From Paenibacillus sp. HWE-109 (lineage in GTDB: Bacteria > Bacillota > Bacilli > Paenibacillales > NBRC-103111), in NCBI RefSeq assembly GCF_022163125.1, contig NZ_CP091881.1, positions 2,294,001 through 2,358,000 on the forward strand: 64,000 bases of DNA. Direction: 5' to 3'. The notes below the pieces were generated by a model. It ran no database searches and had not been told where the DNA came from. It saw only the letters and a list, made by a program, of their open reading frames with translations. The translations under genes and the position numbers were made by a program. Shown one piece after another: positions 50,977 to 59,724 of the stretch (the first letter of the stretch is position 1; each line of letters starts with the position of its first letter).

Positions 50977-51340
50977 GTGCGCTTGGCAGCGCATTGACTA
51001 AGGAGTGAAAGTCTCAAGTACACCGCGAGGTGGCGGAAGTAAATAGCTGACAGGCAGTGCGTAGTCCGTGAGGATGCGTGCGGAGGGCTTGAAGGCAAAT
51101 CCCGGAATAAGCGGCTAGACTAAGTTGGCTGGCGAGATCGGACAACCCTGCGAAAGAAGGGGAACGTCCTGGTACAAGCCCTGACCCAAAAGGCAGGGAC
51201 TTGGTGCGAAGCCTGGAACTGGTGGAAGAGTAGTGCTGAAGAAACCGCGATGCACCAGACAGAAGTTGGGGAGCGAAGAAGCGCGGAGAATCGAGGTCAA
51301 ACATTCAGGTAGACCGTTAGGGGCGGAGTATTTTTCATGA
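50977..51340 (+). mobile_element. 5' fragment of a probable group IIC intron
   Basis: The sequence starts with GTGCG directly after a terminator T tract, as class IIC introns do. It continues with domain-I-like elements in the usual order: a GAGTGAAAGTCTC segment, GGCGGAAGTAA, CAGTGCG followed by TCCGTGAGG, and GAAGGCAAA. This layout resembles the Oceanobacillus iheyensis IIC intron as I remember it. No reverse transcriptase ORF and no domain V hairpin are found before the next gene, so the element is a remnant. ORFs in this stretch are spurious. Confidence 0.6.
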
Positions 51341-51374
51341 CGTCCACCGAAGCGTTCTTGCTACGGGGCTTTTT

Positions 51375-51634
51375 GGTCTCAACGGGCATCTAACGAACTG
51401 CATGATGCTTATTGACCGTAAAATGGCTGCTTTGGAATTTTAATGAACCGAGTTGGCGCTACCGCGCAAACTTTAGACGGAAATGTGGTCATTTTCTTGA
51501 AATAGAGCATCTGGAATTCATTAGATTTTCAGGATGAGCGATTTTGGCCGAATAAAGGGTATTGAGTTCGTTAGGGGACACGGGGTTTGCCTCAAGATAT
51601 TGCTTGATGAATTAGCCGCAGGCTAGGTTTTCTT
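51375..51634 (+). repeat. Intergenic repeat family B, copy 3
   Basis: The block begins GGTCTCAACGGGCATCTAAC and shares TGATGCTTATTGACCG, AAAATGGCTGCTTT, TTTAATGAACCGAG, TTGAAATAGAGCATCTGGAA, TTCATTAGATTTTCAG and GGGTATTGAGTTCGTTAGG with copies 1 and 2. It lies directly after the intron remnant. A TATAAT box near 51706 then serves the ABC transporter. Confidence 0.7.
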
Positions 51635-51756
51635 GCTAATTTCCAGAAATAGATAAATTTATCCCTGTTTTATAAGAATAGCAACCTAACTTTTTCCAAT
51701 TAATTTTTTATAATCGAGGTGTACCCAAAAAAAGAAGAAATTCTAGGAGGTCAACA

Positions 51757-53112
51757 ATGAACAAAGTAAAAAGTGGTTTATCTTTAGCGGTAGTAATGGC
51801 TATGACGGCTACCTCGGTAGCTTGCAGCTCTGGAAGTCAAACGGCAACGACGGCGACAACTACGTCCCCAAGTCCATCCACCCCAGTAAAAGCAGCTGAA
51901 AAAGAGAAACCGAAAGAGTTCAAGATGACGCTTCGACACATTGAGATTAGAGACACAGCGAAATCGAATTTAGCGATTTTGACTAGTGCAGTAAAAGCAA
52001 CTGAAGCAGAAGTGCCTGGACTTAAGTTCGAATTGGATGGTGTTGAGGATGTAGTCAATCGTGACACGAAGTTGAAAGCAGAAATGCAAGCGGGCAGCCC
52101 GCCGCCTATTTTTGATCTTTTTGGTGGAGCGGATACGTTGAATTATTCCAAAGCGGGTCGTTTGCTGGATTTGACACCAATTCTTACTGAGCTAGGTTTA
52201 AAAGATAAATTTATGAATCTGAACGAGTTTACTGTCGATGGCAAAATTTATGGATTGCCAAGATCGGGGTTTGTTGAAGGCGTTTTCTATAATAAGAAAA
52301 TGTTTGCAGATGCAGGCGTTCAAGTCCCTAAAACTTGGGATGAGTTCTTGAAAGTTTGCGAAGCGATTAAAGCCAAAGGCATCACACCAATCGCGATGGG
52401 TGGAGGAGCCGGAGACGGTTGGGTCATTAACATGTTATTGAATACGTTGTTCGTGCGGATCGGCGGACCTCAGGTTCAAGATGGTTTTGCAACGGGCAAA
52501 TCCAAATGGACGGATCCAGCGGTTGTTGAAGCTTTCAAAAAGCTGGAAGAGCTGAAAACGAAAGGTTACATCGATAAAAACGTGATCGCTACCAAGTATT
52601 CAGATGGGCAAGCCAGATTCTATACAGGTCAGGCGGCTATGTTATTTGACGGAAGCTGGGCTGCTTCAGCCATTAAGAGTCCTAAGTCGATCGTGGCCAA
52701 CGACGCGAGTTTCTTCAACTTCCCGAATATGGGCGGTGGTGGTGACGATATGATCAATGGTGGTTGGTCGAATGGTTACGGATTCTCCTCTAAATTGAAT
52801 GAAAATGAGTTGAAAGCGGTTAAATCGTTTATCAAAAACTTCTATACCGAAGCTAACCAAAAATTAGCGCTGAAAGAATCCGGTAACATTCCTGCCTTGA
52901 AGTTGACGGATATTGGCGATGCAACAGGTTTGATCGCGGAAATCGTGCAAGCGCAATTGTCAGCGAAGAAAGGGGCTTTCCCGGCATTCGATGCGCTGGT
53001 TTCACCAGCCGTGAAGAAAACCCTGGAGGCGACTTCCGAAGAGTTGATCGGTGGTAAAATCACTGCGCAAAAAGCAGCAGAAAAAATGCAGGCCGCACAA
53101 GACGCTAAGTAA
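51757..53112 (+). CDS. Carbohydrate ABC transporter substrate-binding lipoprotein
   Basis: This 451-aa binding protein has a signal peptide ending in TSVAC (C23), then a Thr/Pro linker and an extracellular solute-binding family 1 domain (FYNKKMFADAGVQVPKTWDEF is typical). It is followed by two permease genes but no ATPase, so it probably uses a shared MsmX-type ATPase. The neighbouring araR and araA suggest arabinose or arabino-oligosaccharides (AraN-like), which is inference. AGGAGG precedes the start. Confidence 0.85.
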   Translation: MNKVKSGLSLAVVMAMTATSVACSSGSQTATTATTTSPSPSTPVKAAEKEKPKEFKMTLRHIEIRDTAKSNLAILTSAVKATEAEVPGLKFELDGVEDVVNRDTKLKAEMQAGSPPPIFDLFGGADTLNYSKAGRLLDLTPILTELGLKDKFMNLNEFTVDGKIYGLPRSGFVEGVFYNKKMFADAGVQVPKTWDEFLKVCEAIKAKGITPIAMGGGAGDGWVINMLLNTLFVRIGGPQVQDGFATGKSKWTDPAVVEAFKKLEELKTKGYIDKNVIATKYSDGQARFYTGQAAMLFDGSWAASAIKSPKSIVANDASFFNFPNMGGGGDDMINGGWSNGYGFSSKLNENELKAVKSFIKNFYTEANQKLALKESGNIPALKLTDIGDATGLIAEIVQAQLSAKKGAFPAFDALVSPAVKKTLEATSEELIGGKITAQKAAEKMQAAQDAK

Positions 53113-53195
53113 CTGGGCACATGTGGGAAAGGGGCACCACGCGTAAGCGTTGGTGTCCTAATTTACGCTATTTAAACGGAAAGATGGAGGATACC

Positions 53196-54080
53196 ATGAA
53201 TAAAGTATTGCGTAATCCGTATGCCTATGTGCTGTTTGTGGTGCCTGCGATGGCGCTTTATCTGACGTTTTACATTGTACCAATGCTGAATTCTTTGAAG
53301 TATGCGGTCACAAGTTGGAACGGCATTAATGAAGCGACTTTTAATGGTTTAGACAATTTCGTGAAAGCATTCCATGACGAAAAGTTTTGGATAGCTTTTA
53401 AAAACAATATCTATTTTGTATTGTTCTCGGTATTCGTTCAAATACCCGTTATTATCTTCTTCTCTATATTAATTAGTGGTGCTAAGCGGTTTCTAGGCTT
53501 TTACAAAACGACCGTCTTTCTGCCAAGTGTACTGTCCACAGCGATAATCGGGGTTATTTGGCAGTTTATTTATCATCCTGATGCGGGATTAGTGAATCAA
53601 TTGCTGCGCATGTTTGGTCTTGAGAGTTGGACGCATGGCTGGCTGGGTGAAGAAGGTTACTCGATGTTAGCGATTCTCGTAACGAACGGCTGGCAATGGA
53701 CCGGATTCTACATCGTTCTTGTACTAGCTGCCATTTTCGCGATTCCCAAAGAAATGCAAGAAGCCGGAGAAATGGACGGAGCGATCGGATGGCGCAAGGC
53801 GCGCTACATTACGATTCCGCTCATTCGCCCTGTTATTCTCGTAGTGATGATGCTGTCGATAACTGGGGCCATGAAAGCGCTGGATATCGTGTTTATCATG
53901 ACCAAAGGCGGTCCGTTCGGTAGTTCGGAAGTGATGGCTACCTATATGTACAAACAAGCTTATTCGATGTCATTATTCGGATACGCGAATGCCATTTCAG
54001 TTATTATTTTCTTATTTACGGTCGTCCTAACCGTGATATTTCATTTCCTTACCCGACGGACAGAGGAGGTCGACTACTAA
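53196..54080 (+). CDS. Carbohydrate ABC transporter permease 1
   Basis: This 294-aa permease of the MalF/UgpA type has six helices and the EAA coupling loop (EAGEMDGAIGWRKARYITIP). The start at ATG 53196 has ATGGAGGATACC upstream; the longer frame from 53121 lacks one. It sits 83 bases after the binding-protein gene and is followed after one base by permease 2. Confidence 0.87.
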   Translation: MNKVLRNPYAYVLFVVPAMALYLTFYIVPMLNSLKYAVTSWNGINEATFNGLDNFVKAFHDEKFWIAFKNNIYFVLFSVFVQIPVIIFFSILISGAKRFLGFYKTTVFLPSVLSTAIIGVIWQFIYHPDAGLVNQLLRMFGLESWTHGWLGEEGYSMLAILVTNGWQWTGFYIVLVLAAIFAIPKEMQEAGEMDGAIGWRKARYITIPLIRPVILVVMMLSITGAMKALDIVFIMTKGGPFGSSEVMATYMYKQAYSMSLFGYANAISVIIFLFTVVLTVIFHFLTRRTEEVDY

Positions 54081-54081
54081 G

Positions 54082-54906
54082 ATGAGAAAAGCAACAGGCA
54101 TTCTCCGGCACGTCATCCTTTTAGGTTACTTAGCGATCATTTTGTATCCGCTTTTGTTTATTTTTAATTCCTCTTTCAAAAATAACTCGGAAGTCGTTCT
54201 GCATCCGTGGGCGCTGCCAGAGAAATTCCAAATGGGCAACTACATCGATGCCTTTGGAAATTCGCATATTGGCAAATATTTCATGAACAGCTTGTATATA
54301 AGTACAATCGCAACTGTTGCAGGGATAATACTGGCAACTGCGATTGCATATGCCATTACTAGAATGAGGTTTCCTCGCATTAGTAAGCTTGTGTATGGCG
54401 GTTTGCTATTATCGCTATTGATCTCGCCTGCCTCTTTACTTATACCTTTGTATATTATGATCAGAAGTTTAGGCATCTACAATACGCCATTTGCTCTGAT
54501 TGTTCCTTATACCGCTTTCAGTATTCCGATTTCCGTGTTTGTCATGGCGGCATTTCTGAAGTCGATCCCGCGCGAACTGGAAGAGGCTGGCGTCATGGAT
54601 GGACTTTCGGTGTTTGGGCTGCTGGGCCGGATTATTATGCCGCTGACTTTACCCACGTTGGTGACTGTCTTTATTCTGAACTTCATGGGGCATTGGAATG
54701 AATTTATTATGGCGAATTTGTTTCTATCCAGCCAGGATCTGCGCACATTGCCCGTAGCGGTTGTTGCTTTTATGGATAAATTCCAAATGAATTACGGCGC
54801 GTTAACGGCTTCGGTGATGATCAGTGCGTTGCCAGTGATTATCGTTTACACGGTTCTGCAAAAGCAGATTATTCAAGGCGTTGCGGCAGGCAGCGTAAAG
54901 GGTTAA
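54082..54906 (+). CDS. Carbohydrate ABC transporter permease 2
   Basis: This 274-aa permease of the MalG/UgpE type has six helices and the EAA loop (EEAGVMDGLSVFGLLGRIIMP). It starts right after the permease 1 stop, with GGAGGTCG as ribosome binding site. It forms the heterodimeric channel with permease 1. A large hairpin terminator follows. Confidence 0.88.
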   Translation: MRKATGILRHVILLGYLAIILYPLLFIFNSSFKNNSEVVLHPWALPEKFQMGNYIDAFGNSHIGKYFMNSLYISTIATVAGIILATAIAYAITRMRFPRISKLVYGGLLLSLLISPASLLIPLYIMIRSLGIYNTPFALIVPYTAFSIPISVFVMAAFLKSIPRELEEAGVMDGLSVFGLLGRIIMPLTLPTLVTVFILNFMGHWNEFIMANLFLSSQDLRTLPVAVVAFMDKFQMNYGALTASVMISALPVIIVYTVLQKQIIQGVAAGSVKG

Positions 54907-54918
54907 GCAGGATGTAAC

Positions 54919-55000
54919 AAATAAGCGCTTTTAGACGTTTTCTTTTGTTCGGTTTCAGCACTTGCGAACAAAGGACAACTGCTGAATGCGCTTATTTTTT
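54919..55000 (+). terminator. Large branched terminator of the sugar ABC operon
   Basis: AAATAAGCGC at 54919-54928 pairs with GCGCTTATT from 54988. Inside is a second stem (TTTTGTTC with GAACAAA). The outer stem is followed by TTTTTT. Confidence 0.7.
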
Positions 55001-55052
55001 GATTTTGGCGAGTGCAATTTAACGAGTCCGATGTGGGAGCTTTGCTGTCCTT

Positions 55053-55085
55053 ATATGTACATACAAGTTAGACGAATGGTATAAT
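55053..55085 (+). promoter_or_regulatory. araR promoter with AraR-type operator
   Basis: ATATGTACATACAAGT at 55053-55068 resembles the Bacillus AraR box (ATTTGTACGTACAAAT). It overlaps the -35 region of a promoter whose -10 is TATAAT at 55080-55085. This suggests autoregulation. Confidence 0.6.
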
Positions 55086-55117
55086 ACCTTCAGTATTCAT
55101 ACAACAGAGGTGAAACC

Positions 55118-56212
55118 ATGAAAGAGAAACCAATACCGAAATACATGCAGCTGAAACAAGAAATCTTATCGTGGCTTCACGCCGGGAAATTAAAAGCGAA
55201 TGACCAGATGCCTTCAGAGAACGAAATCGCGGAGCAATTTCAGATGAGCCGGCAAACGGTGCGGCAGACGTTCGGTGAACTGGAGCAAGAAGGCTGGCTG
55301 TATCGACTGCAGGGGAAAGGGACATACGTATCCACGCCTCAAACGCAAAAAAGCAGAGATGTACAGACCATCGGCATTTTGACGACTTATATTTCGGATT
55401 ATATTTTTCCGCATATTGTGAGAGGTGCAGAGTCGGCTTTGCGTGCACGCGGATACAGACTTCTCCTGTCTTCGACGGACAACGATAAGGCCAAGGAAAA
55501 AGAAAGCCTGGATATGATGATGAGCCAACCGCTGAGCGGCTTGATTATTGAACCGACAAGAAGTGCGGAAGGCAACCCGAATTTGAGCTTTTACTTATCG
55601 CTGGACTATCAACATATTCCTTATTTAATGATCAATGAACGGTATCCGGAGATGAACTGTCCTTCCTTGATCGTGGATGATGAAGAAGGTGGTTTTAAAG
55701 CGGCTCAGCATCTGATTGAGCTCGGCCATCGGCAGATCGCCGGCTTCTTCAAAACGGATGATTTGCAGGGTGTAAATCGGCTGAAAGGTTTTATTCGTGC
55801 CCACCAGCACTATCAGATTCCGCTTCTTCCAGAGCTGGTCGTTCACTATGCCACGGAGGAGAAAAGGCAGAAACCGTATCAGTCCGCGGTTGAACTCTTG
55901 AGTCATAAAGCGGAACGTCCGACCGCATTTGTCTGTTATAACGATGAATTGGCAATTCATTTGCTTGAAGCTGTACGTACATTAGGTCTTCAAGTGCCAG
56001 AGGATGTCTCATTGGTAGGTTTTGATGATTCCTCTTTGGCGATAGCTACCGAAGTGAAGCTTACAACACTCACACATCCGAAAACCCAGTTAGGTGCAGA
56101 TGCGGCTGAGCTTTTAATAGATATGATAGAGAATAAGCGGGTAAACAGCAGTGAGACCAGTAAAGTGTATAAGCCGGAATTGATCGTTAGGGAATCAACA
56201 ATAGGCGTTTAA
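55118..56212 (+). CDS. araR: AraR-type transcriptional repressor (GntR/LacI chimera)
   Basis: This 364-aa regulator joins an N-terminal GntR-type winged helix (residues 1-70; PSENEIAEQFQMSRQTVRQ is the recognition part) to a LacI-type effector-binding domain (about 85-360, with GFDDSSLA near the end). This chimera is the hallmark of AraR, the L-arabinose-responsive repressor. The operators upstream of this gene and of araA match the AraR pattern. It is encoded directly before araA. Confidence 0.88.
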   Translation: MKEKPIPKYMQLKQEILSWLHAGKLKANDQMPSENEIAEQFQMSRQTVRQTFGELEQEGWLYRLQGKGTYVSTPQTQKSRDVQTIGILTTYISDYIFPHIVRGAESALRARGYRLLLSSTDNDKAKEKESLDMMMSQPLSGLIIEPTRSAEGNPNLSFYLSLDYQHIPYLMINERYPEMNCPSLIVDDEEGGFKAAQHLIELGHRQIAGFFKTDDLQGVNRLKGFIRAHQHYQIPLLPELVVHYATEEKRQKPYQSAVELLSHKAERPTAFVCYNDELAIHLLEAVRTLGLQVPEDVSLVGFDDSSLAIATEVKLTTLTHPKTQLGADAAELLIDMIENKRVNSSETSKVYKPELIVRESTIGV

Positions 56213-56235
56213 TTCGGAGAAAATAATGATAGCCA

Positions 56236-56259
56236 ACTTGTACGTACAAGTGTTATACT
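56236..56259 (+). promoter_or_regulatory. araA promoter with perfect AraR-type palindrome
   Basis: ACTTGTACGTACAAGT at 56236-56251 is a perfect 16-base palindrome and fits the AraR consensus. It lies directly before TATACT at 56254-56259, so a bound repressor would block the promoter. Confidence 0.75.
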
Positions 56260-56298
56260 GTCCATATTAACACGACTAACCAAGGAGGCAATACTAGC

Positions 56299-57786
56299 AT
56301 GAACCCTTTTAAAGAGAAAGTTTTTTGGTTCGTTACCGGGAGCCAGCATTTATATGGACCTGAGACGCTGCTCCAGGTCGAGGAGCATTCCAAACAAATG
56401 ACAGAAGGCATTGACCGTCAGGAATCGATTCCGAGCAAGCTTATTTTCAAACCTGTATTGACGACGCCAGATGCGATTCGCAGACTTTGTCTGGATGCTA
56501 ATGCCGATGACTCCTGTGCGGGAATCATTACTTGGATGCATACGTTTTCTCCAGCAAAAATGTGGATTGCCGGCTTGGCTGAATATCGCAAACCGCTGCT
56601 TCATTTGCATACGCAATTCAATCGCGACATTCCCTGGGAAACCATTGATATGGATTTCATGAACTTGAATCAAGCAGCGCATGGCGATCGCGAGTATGGT
56701 TTCATTGGAGCTCGCATGGGAATTTCCCGCAAGGTTGTTGTAGGCTATTGGGAAGATCCGGCGGTTATTGAACGCATTGCTGGATGGATGCGCACAGCGG
56801 TTGCTTTCATCGAAGGGCGCAGTTTGAAAGTCGCCCGTTTTGGCGACAACATGCGTCAAGTGGCAGTTACAGAAGGCGATAAAGTAGAAGCGCAAATCAA
56901 ATTTGGCTGGTCCATTAATGGATATGGCATAGGGGATCTTGTTCAACGTGTAGGTGATATTTCGGAAGCTGATGTGGATCAGTTAATGGATGAGTATCAG
57001 GATGTTTACGATATTGCTGCCGAAGGACGTACGAGCGGGCCTGTGCGTGATGCGATTCGTGAGCAAGCCCGCATTGAGCTAGGCTTGAAAGGGTTCTTGC
57101 AGGAAGGCGGCTTTGGAGCTTTCACGACGACATTCGAAGATCTGCACGGTCTCAAGCAGCTCCCTGGCTTGGCCGTTCAGCGTTTAATGGAACAAGGATA
57201 TGGCTTCGGTGGAGAAGGCGACTGGAAAACAGCAGCTCTTACGCGGGTTATGAAGATTATCGCCGATAATAAAGGGACTTCCTTCATGGAGGACTACACA
57301 TATCATATGGAACCAGGAAATGAGCTTGTCTTAGGAGCGCATATGCTTGAAATTTGTCCAACGATCGCAGCAACGCGTCCGAAAATTGAGGTTCATCCCC
57401 TGGGCATTGGCGGTAAAGCGGATCCGGCGCGCCTCGTATTTGATGGTTCTTCAGGCGCCGCTCTGAATGCATCGCTGATTGATATGGGAAATCGCTTCCG
57501 TTTGCTGATCAATGAGGTGGATGCCGTTCAACCGGTTCAGGCGATGCCAAAACTGCCTGTTGCTCGCGTGCTGTGGAAGCCGCAGCCATCGCTGCGTGAT
57601 TCCGCTGAGTCCTGGATTCTAGCTGGCGGAGCGCATCACACGGTATTCTCTTACAACGTTAGTACAGAACAGTTGGTTGATTGGGCTGAATTGGCGGGTG
57701 TGGAAGTGGTCATCATTAATAAAAACACATCTCCCTTGCAATTCCGCAATGAGCTTCGCTGGAACGAGGCGGCGTGGAAACGCTAA
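56299..57786 (+). CDS. araA: L-arabinose isomerase
   Basis: This 495-aa Mn-dependent enzyme converts L-arabinose to L-ribulose. Family segments include FVTGSQHLYG at the N-terminus, the LHTQFNRDIPW region, and the catalytic glutamates in GFGGEGDWKTAAL and SFMEDYTYH. A metal-binding histidine lies in LGAHMLEICP. The length is standard. AAGGAGG lies 10 bases before the start. Genes for ribulokinase and ribulose-phosphate epimerase (araB, araD) are not in this stretch. Confidence 0.95.
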   Translation: MNPFKEKVFWFVTGSQHLYGPETLLQVEEHSKQMTEGIDRQESIPSKLIFKPVLTTPDAIRRLCLDANADDSCAGIITWMHTFSPAKMWIAGLAEYRKPLLHLHTQFNRDIPWETIDMDFMNLNQAAHGDREYGFIGARMGISRKVVVGYWEDPAVIERIAGWMRTAVAFIEGRSLKVARFGDNMRQVAVTEGDKVEAQIKFGWSINGYGIGDLVQRVGDISEADVDQLMDEYQDVYDIAAEGRTSGPVRDAIREQARIELGLKGFLQEGGFGAFTTTFEDLHGLKQLPGLAVQRLMEQGYGFGGEGDWKTAALTRVMKIIADNKGTSFMEDYTYHMEPGNELVLGAHMLEICPTIAATRPKIEVHPLGIGGKADPARLVFDGSSGAALNASLIDMGNRFRLLINEVDAVQPVQAMPKLPVARVLWKPQPSLRDSAESWILAGGAHHTVFSYNVSTEQLVDWAELAGVEVVIINKNTSPLQFRNELRWNEAAWKR

Positions 57787-57800
57787 GTAAATGATTGAAG

Positions 57801-57834
57801 ACCGTTCCTCCTTCTGGAGAGGGGCGGTTTTCTC
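57801..57834 (+). terminator. Terminator after araA
   Basis: ACCG-tt-CCTCC pairs with GGAG-a-GG-gg-CGGT in an imperfect stem followed by TTTTC. Confidence 0.6.
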
Positions 57835-57890
57835 GTTCTTGCCTATGTTCATAAAGTCACATTTGTCGATGTTTGCGAAACTTTCATCCA

Positions 57891-57918
57891 TTGACTTCTT
57901 TAATTAAGATGCTATAAA
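57891..57918 (+). promoter_or_regulatory. Promoter of the aldose 1-epimerase gene
   Basis: TTGACT at 57891-57896 and TATAAA at 57913-57918 are separated by 16 bases. No AraR-type box is visible, so the gene may not share araA regulation. Confidence 0.55.
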
Positions 57919-57975
57919 GTGAATGCATATAAGCCTGTCCCGGAAAGGGATGGACGTGTGGGAGGATTACTAGCG

Positions 57976-58977
57976 ATGACAACAACGGCATATGAAGGTA
58001 CTTATCAAGGTGAGAAAGCGGTCTGGCTGCAAGCTGGGCGATACGAAGCAATTGTTTTGCCTGAAATCGGCGCTAATCTAATTGCATTCCGAGATACGGA
58101 GAAAGCGTACCGTTTCTTGCGCGAGCCGGCTCTAGAAGAAATGGCTGCTTTCAAGGAACGTCCGATTGTACATGGAATTCCAGTGCTCTTTCCGCCAAAC
58201 CGATATGAAGACGGCAAATTCCCATGGCAAGGAAAGGTCTATGAATTTCCTGTAAACGAACCCAAAACAGGCAACCATTTGCATGGTTTTGTACACAATA
58301 TTCCATGGACTGTCGAGAAATTCGGAACGGACGATGCCGAGAGTCATGTCACACTGGCTCTGCAAGTCAGAGAAGGACACTCCGTATATACGTATTTGCC
58401 GCATGAATTTACGATCCGCTTGACTTATACGTTGAATGCATTTGGGCTGCATCAGGATATTTCCGTACATAATGAAGGCAAGGACGCAATGCCTTGTTTG
58501 CTGGCTTATCACACGACGATTAATGCACCATTCGCACCTAACAGTCAAGCATCTGACTACGGATTCAAAATGACCATCGGCAACCGCTGGCAGTTGAATG
58601 AGAGAATGCTTCCTACAGGCGAATTTCAGACATTAACAGCCGATGAAGAGAAGATGAAAGTTGGCGGACTATCCCCATTCTTCGAATCCATGGATAATCA
58701 TTACACAACAGCACCGCAAAATGGCCGCAACTACATGGAGTTGACAGATTCCCGTGAAGGCGTCAAACTGGTCTATGATGTAGGAACTTCCTACAAACAG
58801 TGGATGATTTGGAACAATGGCGCTTCGGAAGGTTTTTTCTGTCCGGAACCGCAAATGAATTTGGTTAATGCTCCGAATGTGAAGCTTCCTGCTGAGCCAA
58901 TTGGACTCGTATCTTTGGAACCAGGTGAGGTTTGGGGCGAGAGAGCAAGATTATATACAATTGAATTGAAGAAATAA
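57976..58977 (+). CDS. Aldose 1-epimerase family protein
   Basis: This 333-aa beta-sandwich enzyme interconverts alpha and beta anomers of sugars. The catalytic region is visible as NHLHGFVHN (His), LAYHTTINAPF (second His) and FCPEPQMNLVNAPN (Glu). The start was set at ATG 57976 because GGGAGGATTACTAGCG precedes it; an in-frame codon at 57919 overlaps the promoter. It follows araA and probably assists arabinose or hexose use. Confidence 0.88.
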   Translation: MTTTAYEGTYQGEKAVWLQAGRYEAIVLPEIGANLIAFRDTEKAYRFLREPALEEMAAFKERPIVHGIPVLFPPNRYEDGKFPWQGKVYEFPVNEPKTGNHLHGFVHNIPWTVEKFGTDDAESHVTLALQVREGHSVYTYLPHEFTIRLTYTLNAFGLHQDISVHNEGKDAMPCLLAYHTTINAPFAPNSQASDYGFKMTIGNRWQLNERMLPTGEFQTLTADEEKMKVGGLSPFFESMDNHYTTAPQNGRNYMELTDSREGVKLVYDVGTSYKQWMIWNNGASEGFFCPEPQMNLVNAPNVKLPAEPIGLVSLEPGEVWGERARLYTIELKK

Positions 58978-58989
58978 GAAACATACAGG

Positions 58990-59050
58990 TACCCCTTAGA
59001 CGCATGGAGAGAATCCGACGTGATGATCTCCTGCTGTGAGGGGTATTTTT
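58990..59050 (+). terminator. Terminator after the epimerase gene
   Basis: TACCCCT at 58990-58996 pairs with AGGGGTA at 59039-59045, with an inner GGAGA/TCTCC stem, followed by TTTTT. Confidence 0.75.
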
Positions 59051-59074
59051 ATCGGAAAGGAGAGGTGCTTACGA

Positions 59075-59248
59075 ATGGAAACTAACGAAGTATCCGAGAA
59101 AGACGCTTTACTCGCAGAAATCAAACGACTCCGACAGGAGAATGAGCGATTAAAACAAGAGATTGCCAAATTGCGCGGCGTTAAGCGTCCTTCCGGGGAT
59201 GTGATGGACACGATGTCGACCAAATTAAAAGAAGCGTTGAGAGAATAA
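59075..59248 (+). CDS. Small leucine-zipper-like coiled-coil protein
   Basis: This 57-aa protein is dominated by a heptad pattern (EIKRLRQENERLKQEIAKLR) that predicts a parallel coiled coil. The C-terminal part has a second short helix (MSTKLKEALRE). No function is recognised. The start ATG 59075 has GGAGAGGT upstream. It lies between the epimerase terminator and the ASCH-type gene. Confidence 0.65.
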   Translation: METNEVSEKDALLAEIKRLRQENERLKQEIAKLRGVKRPSGDVMDTMSTKLKEALRE

Positions 59249-59269
59249 CACGTTAGTTTCGCCGATCGT

Positions 59270-59298
59270 TCGACAAACGGAGTCGCTTTCGGTATAAT
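59270..59298 (+). promoter_or_regulatory. Promoter of the ASCH-like gene
   Basis: TCGACA at 59270-59275 and TATAAT at 59293-59298 are separated by 17 bases, 28 bases before the start codon. Confidence 0.6.
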
Positions 59299-59325
59299 GA
59301 AAACTGCCAAAAGGAGGGAAATCAA

Positions 59326-59658
59326 ATGAACGAAACTTTACCACCAAAAACATGTACGATTGACCGACTGGTTACCAAAGAAGCTGAGGTCAGCAAAGTG
59401 CTTGCTGGTCAAAAGACAGCTTGCCGACGCAATGGACGCTATGCCGATATCGGTGAAACGATGGACTTGGAAGGCACAGCCTTCACGGTTACCAAGGTGT
59501 ATCAGCAGTCATTAGGAGATTTGACCGTTGAGGATGCGAAGGCGGAAGGACATACAACTATCGACGAATATCGCGATAGCATTCTATCCATTCATCCGGG
59601 CATGCCGTGGCTGCCGCAAATGAAAGTATGGGTTCACGAGTTCCAAAAAGCGGAATAA
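59326..59658 (+). CDS. ASCH-domain-like protein
   Basis: This 110-aa protein has the small beta-barrel pattern of ASCH/PUA-like domains, with KVLAGQKTACRRNGRYADIGET near the start and WLPQMKVWVHEF at the end. Such domains bind RNA or modified nucleosides; the role here is unknown. AAAAGGAGGG precedes the start. Own promoter and terminator. Confidence 0.6.
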   Translation: MNETLPPKTCTIDRLVTKEAEVSKVLAGQKTACRRNGRYADIGETMDLEGTAFTVTKVYQQSLGDLTVEDAKAEGHTTIDEYRDSILSIHPGMPWLPQMKVWVHEFQKAE

Positions 59659-59669
59659 AGCAAACCAAA

Positions 59670-59703
59670 AACAGTGTGGATTCTTAGGATCTACACTGTT
59701 TTG
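59670..59703 (+). terminator. Terminator after the ASCH-like gene
   Basis: AACAGTGT at 59670-59677 pairs with ACACTGTT at 59693-59700, with an inner imperfect stem and a TTTG tail. It also shows that the next gene does not start at 59674. Confidence 0.75.
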
Positions 59704-59724
59704 TTGAATTTTCTCATAGAATGG

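Noticed and set aside
51014..51304. Minus-strand ORFs in the intron-like stretch
   Set aside because: The plus strand shows conserved group II intron elements; the ORFs lack start signals and are by-products of structured RNA sequence.
59674..59724. N-terminal extension of the four-helix membrane protein
   Set aside because: This part lies over the terminator hairpin of the preceding gene and has no ribosome binding site.
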